In this document: piece after piece, positions 41,193 through 45,600 of the stretch | Layout of the letters: each line of letters begins with the position of its first letter | Numbering within the stretch: position 1 is the stretch's first letter | Assembly: GCA_044432725.1 (NCBI GenBank) | Contig: JAWXUL010000022.1 | Span: 1-45,600, forward strand | DNA from: JAWXUK01 sp044432725 | Lineage (GTDB): Bacteria; Bacillota; Clostridia; Oscillospirales; Oscillospiraceae | Length of the DNA: 45,600 bases | Direction: 5' to 3' | Made by a program: the position numbers and the translations under genes | The notes under the pieces: model-generated | The model's database searches: none | What the model was told of the DNA's origin: nothing | What the model saw: only the letters and a program-made list of their open reading frames with translations

Positions 41193-43566
41193 TTTTTCCG
41201 TCCTTTCTCACAAGATCTTGAAAAGATTTTTCAAGTCCATGATTTAGGTGAATCCAAGAAAAAGAACTTTTTGCTTTGCTTGCACATTGGAAAAAGAACT
41301 TTAATGGTAGTTGACTGCTCTCTTGCACCTTATTTTGAGAAAAAAGGCATGATAATGAAGGTGTTCCCCAATTTGTATGAAGTGAATCAGAAGAAATTAG
41401 GGAGGATTCCATTTTGATGGGGTAGGGGAGAATGACATGAGAAAATTCAAGTCCGGACCCTTGTTCGGGGGTAAGACAAAAAATTTGATTTATATTTTCT
41501 CCTGAGAACAAATCACCTTCTTTTTTCTGAAAATCAGGATTTTCAAGGAGAAAATCATAAATCTCAGAAATCGTTTCTTTGTTTTTCAGTTGATCAAAGA
41601 TATCATCTAGGTTTTTTTTATAATTTTCTTCTGTTTCGCCAGAAACTTTGTCCCATGGTTTTGTCAAAAGATAGAACTGTTTTAAAGTAGTCAAAGGAGA
41701 AGGCGCAAAGATTTTTTCTTGAAAGTCCTCCCAATTCAAAAAGTAAGAATCTTTGGAAAGAAAAGCAAACTGCTGTTGTATTTTTTCGGTTAAAAAGTCA
41801 ATCCCACTGCTATTCCCCTTGTTTTGGAGAAGTAAATGACTGTTTGGAATGTTTATCGCAAAAAAGTGAGAGTTTGCGAATCGAAATAAGGGGAGTGTTA
41901 AATTGGAGAAAATCAGTCCTTCAATCAATTTTTTTAAATCAGATTGCGCACAGGAAAAATTTTCACAGGAAATAATTTCTATCCCTCTTTCTCCAAAATA
42001 TTCACATATTCTTTCTACTTGTGGGATGTTTTCAACCAAAATGGCTATGGTATGTTCAAAAGAAGAGATGTTTTTTTCTTTTTCATATTGTATTCTATTA
42101 TTGGTTCGTTGTATTTCTTGATAAATAGCAGAAAAACGCTGTTGTTCTCTTGTAATTTCCACGCTATGAAAGAATTTTTCTGGATAGTCTTTTAAATAGA
42201 AGTTACTATTTCCGAAAGCACACCTTTTTTCGAAAAAGAAAGGTGTATTTTCTCCTGAGTGGTAGGATAAAATACCACATAATTCACGGTCACAGCGATA
42301 ATTTTGAACAAAAGAAAAGAATTTCCATAAATGTTCTTGAGGGGAGTCAGTCACTTCTTGATAGATTTCTTTCTTACTCTGTTCTTGGTTTTGTCTATTT
42401 TTGCTGATAAAAAAAGTAGTATTTCTTTCTTTTGCCCAAGCAAGGATAGATTCAAATTCGATTTCTGTGGCATTTTCGATACCATCCACAAATAAAATTT
42501 TTTCTACTTTTATTGGGGGAGATGTTTGCTTTAAAAATAAGGGGATGATTTGGCATTGGTGTATGAGACCTTGCATCACTAAGGTATTTTCCCATAGTGA
42601 AACCACTTCTAACAAAGAATTGTGGAGGAATTTCTTTACCAGACCATAGGGTTCTTCCAATTCCCCCAATGTTGTGTTCCTTAATTTTTCTGGTGAAATA
42701 TTTTTATGATATACTTCTAACACAAGGTGAAAGAGACAGGTTTCTATTTCTTTTAACGGAAAAAGATAATGATTGGATTTTTCGTATTCTTCTTGATTTT
42801 TCAAGAAAAACTCTTCTGATTTGTTAGCGATGATTTCTTTTAATAAGGAGAAATCTTCAGTCATTGTCAGATTTTTTTCTTCCAGTTGATGAAAAATAAA
42901 TTCTTCTAACAAATAACAGGGAAGATTTTCAGAATTTGGCATATTAAGGTCTTGGTTCTCGTGAAGGTAAGAGTAGCTTTCTATCTGTTTTTTGAATAAG
43001 TGGAGAAAATAGTTTTTTGTTTGGAGGGAAAAGAAAAGAATTTCTGCTGAATCCCAAAAATTTTCTTTTTCATGGCATAAAAAGAGGAGACGGTCCAAAA
43101 GAATCTTGGTTTTTCCACTACCTGCACCACCTTCTATAAATAAATTTTGTTTGATTAAGGCGTGTTCTGCTTGAAATTGTGGAAGATCAAAAGAGCTACA
43201 CTGGTGAAGCATTTCCATTTCTCCCATGAAATCTGTGATAGTTCCATTTTCTATGGTGAAGCTGGAAATCTCTTTTGTTTGAAAGGCTAAGTGAAAACTA
43301 CCATGAAACATGAAGAAGTATTCCTCTATTTTCGGTGATTCGTGTTCTTCCTCATGGGAAAGAGGGGCAAGGTATTTCCCTTGCCTTTTTAAGTTTTTCT
43401 GTGCAAGGACAAGGTCAAGATGGTTGATTAAGTCAGATATTTGTATTTCTGTGGAAAAAATCCCAAAAATTTTTGTGCCTGACAAATAATGGGCAGAAAT
43501 TTCATTTAACAAATTTTCTTTTAGTGGTAAATCATCACCAACATAGTAAAAAATGGAGTAAAGCAT
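41182..43566 (-). CDS. UvrD/AddA-like SF1 helicase homologue with altered motifs
   Basis: 794 residues. A 130-residue N-terminal part without recognised domain precedes a Q-motif-like FDLPQFQAEHALIKQN and Walker A GGAGSGKT at 146-153. Motif II reads VDGIEN at 360-365 where DExQD is expected. Motif IV QNYRCDREL begins at 421 and motif V TPEQGSGLEF at 699-708. Motif VI reads QCASKAKSSFSW (about 760-771), lacking the arginine of the usual ALTRAK. It ends there, without the C-terminal nuclease of AddA. ATPase activity is therefore uncertain. First gene of a two-gene unit with its own promoter; AT-rich and rich in Lys, Glu, Phe and Ser, unlike its neighbours. Confidence 0.75.
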   Translation of the reverse strand: MLYSIFYYVGDDLPLKENLLNEISAHYLSGTKIFGIFSTEIQISDLINHLDLVLAQKNLKRQGKYLAPLSHEEEHESPKIEEYFFMFHGSFHLAFQTKEISSFTIENGTITDFMGEMEMLHQCSSFDLPQFQAEHALIKQNLFIEGGAGSGKTKILLDRLLFLCHEKENFWDSAEILFFSLQTKNYFLHLFKKQIESYSYLHENQDLNMPNSENLPCYLLEEFIFHQLEEKNLTMTEDFSLLKEIIANKSEEFFLKNQEEYEKSNHYLFPLKEIETCLFHLVLEVYHKNISPEKLRNTTLGELEEPYGLVKKFLHNSLLEVVSLWENTLVMQGLIHQCQIIPLFLKQTSPPIKVEKILFVDGIENATEIEFESILAWAKERNTTFFISKNRQNQEQSKKEIYQEVTDSPQEHLWKFFSFVQNYRCDRELCGILSYHSGENTPFFFEKRCAFGNSNFYLKDYPEKFFHSVEITREQQRFSAIYQEIQRTNNRIQYEKEKNISSFEHTIAILVENIPQVERICEYFGERGIEIISCENFSCAQSDLKKLIEGLIFSNLTLPLFRFANSHFFAINIPNSHLLLQNKGNSSGIDFLTEKIQQQFAFLSKDSYFLNWEDFQEKIFAPSPLTTLKQFYLLTKPWDKVSGETEENYKKNLDDIFDQLKNKETISEIYDFLLENPDFQKKEGDLFSGENINQIFCLTPEQGSGLEFSHVILPYPIKMESSLISSDSLHTNWGTPSLSCLFSQNKVQESSQLPLKFFFQCASKAKSSFSWIHLNHGLEKSFQDLVRKDGKNAI

Positions 43567-43686
43567 AGCGGTCTCACTTCCTTCTGGACGAATACTCGTT
43601 CTGTGTTATTTTTCCTATGAAACGATCAATAGAAGAGCATAACTGCTACAGTTTTTCGCCCTTCTGTTTCTAAGGCAACACCTTAC

Positions 43687-43715
43687 ATTATAATCTATTA
43701 TTTTCCTTTTGTAAA
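43687..43715 (-). promoter_or_regulatory. Sigma-A promoter of the helicase / Fe-S protein pair
   Basis: On the - strand: TTTACA (43710-43715), 17-base spacer, TATAAT (43687-43692), about 120 bases before the helicase start. It shows the pair is expressed independently of the upstream tRNA. Confidence 0.85.
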
Positions 43716-43744
43716 GAAATTTTGAGAAAACAGATTTTATGTCT

Positions 43745-43790
43745 GCATAAAAATAATCCTGATTTTTCTTTTCAGAAAAATCAGGATTAT
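43745..43790 (-). terminator. Intrinsic terminator after tRNA-Leu
   Basis: A 16-bp perfect stem (ATAATCCTGATTTTTC / GAAAAATCAGGATTAT) with a six-base loop; on the - strand it is followed by TTTTATG. It ends just 3' of the tRNA. Confidence 0.88.
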
Positions 43791-43796
43791 GACATT

Positions 43797-43883
43797 TGGT
43801 ACCGGTGGCCGGACTCGAACCGGCACACTGTCACCAGCGGCGGATTTTGAATCCGCTACGTCTACCAATTCCATCACACCGGC
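43797..43883 (-). tRNA. tRNA-Leu (anticodon CAA)
   Basis: An 87-base class II tRNA on the - strand: acceptor GCCGGTG / CACCGGT (G-T at the end pair), anticodon stem GCGGA/TCCGC with loop TTCAAAA (anticodon CAA), a long variable arm, T-arm with GGTTCGAGTCC, discriminator A and encoded CCA. Confidence 0.96.
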
Positions 43884-43892
43884 ATACCATGC

Positions 43893-43910
43893 GTTCCAAC
43901 TGATTGGAAC
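43893..43910 (-). other. Hairpin in the tRNA-Leu 5' leader
   Basis: GTTCCAA-CTGA-TTGGAAC, a perfect 7-bp inverted repeat between the -10 box and the tRNA 5' end. The pre-tRNA leader would fold into a hairpin about nine bases before the RNase P cleavage site. Confidence 0.7.
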
Positions 43911-43917
43911 AATACAT

Positions 43918-43946
43918 AGTATATAACAAATAAAAACAAAAAGCAA
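43918..43946 (-). promoter_or_regulatory. Promoter of tRNA-Leu
   Basis: On the - strand: TTGCTT (43941-43946), 17-base spacer, TATACT (43918-43923). Same -35 and spacing as the tRNA-Pro promoter. Confidence 0.85.
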
Positions 43947-43966
43947 GTCTTTTTTGAAAAAAAATA

Positions 43967-43991
43967 AAAAAAATTTTCGGAAAATTTTTTT
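43967..43991. repeat. AT-rich palindrome upstream of the tRNA-Leu promoter
   Basis: AAAAAAATTTTC-G-GAAAATTTTTTT, a 12-bp perfect inverted repeat about 20 bases upstream of the tRNA-Leu -35 box and in the shared region with the + strand gene at 44091. Confidence 0.8.
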
Positions 43992-44090
43992 GTCACCTAT
44001 TGTTCCCTTTGACATATAGTAATATGACATGAAAAAACCAAAGATACCCATCATAATCTGAACATTTTATCAGGAAAGGGCTGTAAAAAT

Positions 44091-44345
44091 ATGGTTTATT
44101 ACCTTATCGTTTGTCGTTCTTTAACCTATGCCCAACGGACAGCCAAGGTTTTGGAACGTGCAGGTATCACATCGTACATCATTCGTGTACCGAAAAATAT
44201 TGCAAAGGAGGGGTGTGGTCATGGTGTGAAGGTGGCGCAAAAGAATTTAGAGGCTTCTTTGACTGCGTTGAAGAGAAGCGAGTTAAGTCCCAAACAGCTG
44301 TTTATCACCTTTGGAGACAATCATTATCGGGAGGTTAGTTTATGA
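44091..44345 (+). CDS. DUF3343 putative Se/S carrier-like protein
   Basis: 84 residues. The N-terminus YYLIVCRSLTYAQRTAKVLE and the single conserved cysteine motif EGCGHGVKV match the DUF3343 family, annotated as putative selenium/sulfur carrier-like. The cysteine could hold a persulfide or selenide, but this is not shown for this protein. ATG 44091 follows GGAAAGGG. Its stop overlaps the start of a cysteine desulfurase (ATGA), which supports a sulfur- or selenium-transfer role. Confidence 0.88.
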   Translation: MVYYLIVCRSLTYAQRTAKVLERAGITSYIIRVPKNIAKEGCGHGVKVAQKNLEASLTALKRSELSPKQLFITFGDNHYREVSL

Positions 44346-45460
44346 TTTATTTAGATAGTGCTGCAACCTCTTTACAAAAACCGCTCACGGTACCTCGTGC
44401 TGTTTCCTGTGCCATCACTCATCTTTCTAGCCCAGGCAGAGGGGGCTATGGTCCAGCACAACAGGCAGAAGAAGTTATTTTTTCTTGTCGTGAAGAGTGT
44501 GGGACATTGTTAGGAGAGGAGAATCCAGAAAATGTCATTTTCACCTCTTCTGCAACCCACTCTTTGAATATTGCCATCAAATCTTTGGTGCAATCTGGGA
44601 GCACTGTGTTGATTTCACCCTGGGAGCATAATGCTGTGACAAGACCTTTGCACAGTATGGACAATGTCTCCATACGAGTGGCGAACGCCCCTCTCTTTGA
44701 CCAAGCAGCCACAAGAGCTGCTTTTGCTCGTTGCTTGACCCCAGAAGTGGATGTGGTGATTTTCACCCATGTCTCGAATGTTTTTGGCTATGTCTTGCCT
44801 GTGGAAGATTTGGCGATTTTATGCCGTCAACGGGGGGTGCCTTTTATCATCGACGCTTCTCAATCGGCGGGATCTTTGCCTATCAATCAAGAAGAATTAC
44901 AGGCAAGTTTTATAGCCATGCCAGGACATAAGGGGTTGTTAGGACCACAGGGGACGGGGGTTCTCCTTTGTCATAGCAAACGAATTGCGACTCTTATGGA
45001 GGGGGGCACGGGCAGCGCTTCTCGCTATAAACTTATGCCAAAAGAACTACCAGACCGATTAGAAGCAGGCACAGCCAATGTCTGTGGAATTGCAGGCTTA
45101 AGGGCTGGGGTCAGATACCTCCGTCAGCGAGGGATTGTGTCTATCCAAAGTCAAGAGATGAAGCTAAGCCAATATTTGGGACGGTCAATTTCTGATTTTG
45201 CCACAGTGTTTTTAGCTGAAGACCCAACCATTCAATCAGGCGTTTTATCTTTTCAAATGGAGGGCTGGGATTGTCAAGATCTGGCAACCACTTTGGGAGA
45301 GCGAGGTTTTGCGGTGAGAGCAGGGCTTCACTGTGCTCCCTTGGCACACCAATCTGCGGGGACATTAGAAGAAGGAACTGTTCGAGCTTCTGTTTCTCCC
45401 TTTACCACAAAACAAGAGATTGACCAGTTTATTTCTTGTTTATCCTCTTTACGAAAATAG
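44342..45460 (+). CDS. Class V aminotransferase / cysteine desulfurase
   Basis: PLP enzyme that removes sulfur (or selenium) from cysteine (selenocysteine) as an enzyme-bound persulfide. 372 residues: N-terminal IYLDSAATSLQKP, PLP region with DASQSAGSLP, Schiff-base Lys197 in PGHKGLLGPQG and the catalytic Cys331 in RAGLHCAPLAHQ. The short Cys loop fits the SufS/CsdA-like group II. It is coupled to the DUF3343 protein, a likely sulfur or selenium acceptor. The usual suf or isc scaffold genes are not next to it. Confidence 0.92.
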   Translation: MIYLDSAATSLQKPLTVPRAVSCAITHLSSPGRGGYGPAQQAEEVIFSCREECGTLLGEENPENVIFTSSATHSLNIAIKSLVQSGSTVLISPWEHNAVTRPLHSMDNVSIRVANAPLFDQAATRAAFARCLTPEVDVVIFTHVSNVFGYVLPVEDLAILCRQRGVPFIIDASQSAGSLPINQEELQASFIAMPGHKGLLGPQGTGVLLCHSKRIATLMEGGTGSASRYKLMPKELPDRLEAGTANVCGIAGLRAGVRYLRQRGIVSIQSQEMKLSQYLGRSISDFATVFLAEDPTIQSGVLSFQMEGWDCQDLATTLGERGFAVRAGLHCAPLAHQSAGTLEEGTVRASVSPFTTKQEIDQFISCLSSLRK

Positions 45461-45518
45461 GAAATATGTAAGAAAATAATTGGTAAGTTGTATAATTAAG
45501 TGTCCAAAATAAAATATC

Positions 45519-45583
45519 CCATAGAGCAAATCTATGATATAATGTAAGTGACGAAACAAACATGAATCAGAGGTGCTCTATGG
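45519..45583 (+). repeat. 10-bp inverted repeat flanking a promoter and covering a start codon
   Basis: CCATAGAGCA at 45519-45528 is perfectly complementary to TGCTCTATGG at 45574-45583. The right arm contains the ATG at 45580-45582 and the end of the ribosome binding site. An extended -10 lies between the arms. Confidence 0.88.
45535..45543 (+). promoter_or_regulatory. Extended -10 promoter of the gene at the right edge
   Basis: TGATATAAT at 45535-45543 is a full extended -10 element. No good -35 is seen 17 bases upstream. Transcription would start near 45550, inside the inverted repeat. Confidence 0.65.
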
Positions 45584-45600
45584 AACAAACTAATCATACC
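45580..45600 (+). CDS. First seven codons of a gene cut by the window edge (possibly a transposase)
   Basis: ATG at 45580 with AGAGGTG at 45569-45575 begins MEQTNHT and runs off the window. Too short to identify. The protected-start arrangement upstream is typical of insertion-sequence transposases, which is the only reason for that suggestion. Confidence 0.55.

Noticed and set aside
39201..43566. Type II or Cas4-type CRISPR adaptation module
   Set aside because: The Fe-S cysteines recall Cas4, but there is no cas1/cas2 and no repeat array in the window; similarity to AddB is closer.
43737..44054. 105-codon - strand open frame across tRNA-Leu
   Set aside because: It covers the tRNA, its terminator and its promoter, so it is not a gene.

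Overview
The window is a stretch of chromosome from a low-GC Gram-positive anaerobe, most likely a spore-former-type Clostridia (Lachnospirales-like). The evidence is the gene order of the translation, cell-wall and isoprenoid clusters, A/G-rich ribosome binding sites before nearly every gene, sigma-A promoters of TTGACA-N17-TATAAT type, a meso-diaminopimelate-type MurE (DNPR motif), HPr kinase/phosphorylase and TTG starts. No species can be named from sequence alone. Almost all genes are housekeeping and read on the + strand.

Layout. (1) 1-5909: the tail of a Lys/Tyr/Ser-repeat protein, then infB-rbfA-nrnA-truB-ribF (translation initiation, ribosome maturation, nanoRNA decay, tRNA pseudouridylation, FAD synthesis), closed by a strong terminator. 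(2) 6054-6809: a single-gene unit with its own consensus promoter, encoding a membrane-anchored protein of unknown role. (3) 7069-21188: the division and cell wall (dcw) cluster mraZ-rsmH-ftsL-pbp-murE-mraY-ftsW-murG-murA-ftsQ, a terminator, then ftsZ from its own promoter. murF and murD are absent from their usual places. (4) 21212-21699 on the - strand: a DUF2089 regulator and tRNA-Pro(GGG). (5) 21801-25525: a cytidylate-kinase-like protein and the TrkA-TrkH potassium uptake pair. (6) 25524-27464 on the - strand: a glycosyltransferase and a ZIP metal transporter. (7) 27659-35217: pyrH-frr-uppS-cdsA-dxr-rseP-ligA, covering UMP kinase, ribosome recycling, undecaprenyl and phospholipid precursors, the MEP pathway, a site-2 protease and DNA ligase. 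(8) 35248-39202: a GtrII/GtrB/GtrA glucosylation cassette followed by hprK. (9) 39201-43883 on the - strand: an AT-rich two-gene helicase / Fe-S protein pair with its own promoter, next to tRNA-Leu(CAA). (10) 44091-45460: a DUF3343 Se/S-carrier-like protein and a cysteine desulfurase. (11) 45461-45600: the promoter and first codons of a further gene whose 5' end looks like a read-through-protected transposase.

How they fit together: most of the window supplies growth functions, namely ribosome assembly, peptidoglycan precursors from UDP-GlcNAc to lipid II, septal synthesis, the undecaprenyl carrier and phospholipids. The least ordinary part is the - strand pair at 39201-43566. It looks like a reduced AddAB/RexAB relative: a UvrD-like ATPase with eroded motifs II and VI, and an AddB-like partner that keeps the four Fe-S cysteines in AddB spacing but seems to have lost the nuclease core. 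Other notable points are an apparent ATA start codon for cdsA, a promoter-between-inverted-repeats arrangement at the right edge, a repeat-rich FtsZ linker, and AT-rich palindromes upstream of both tRNA promoters.
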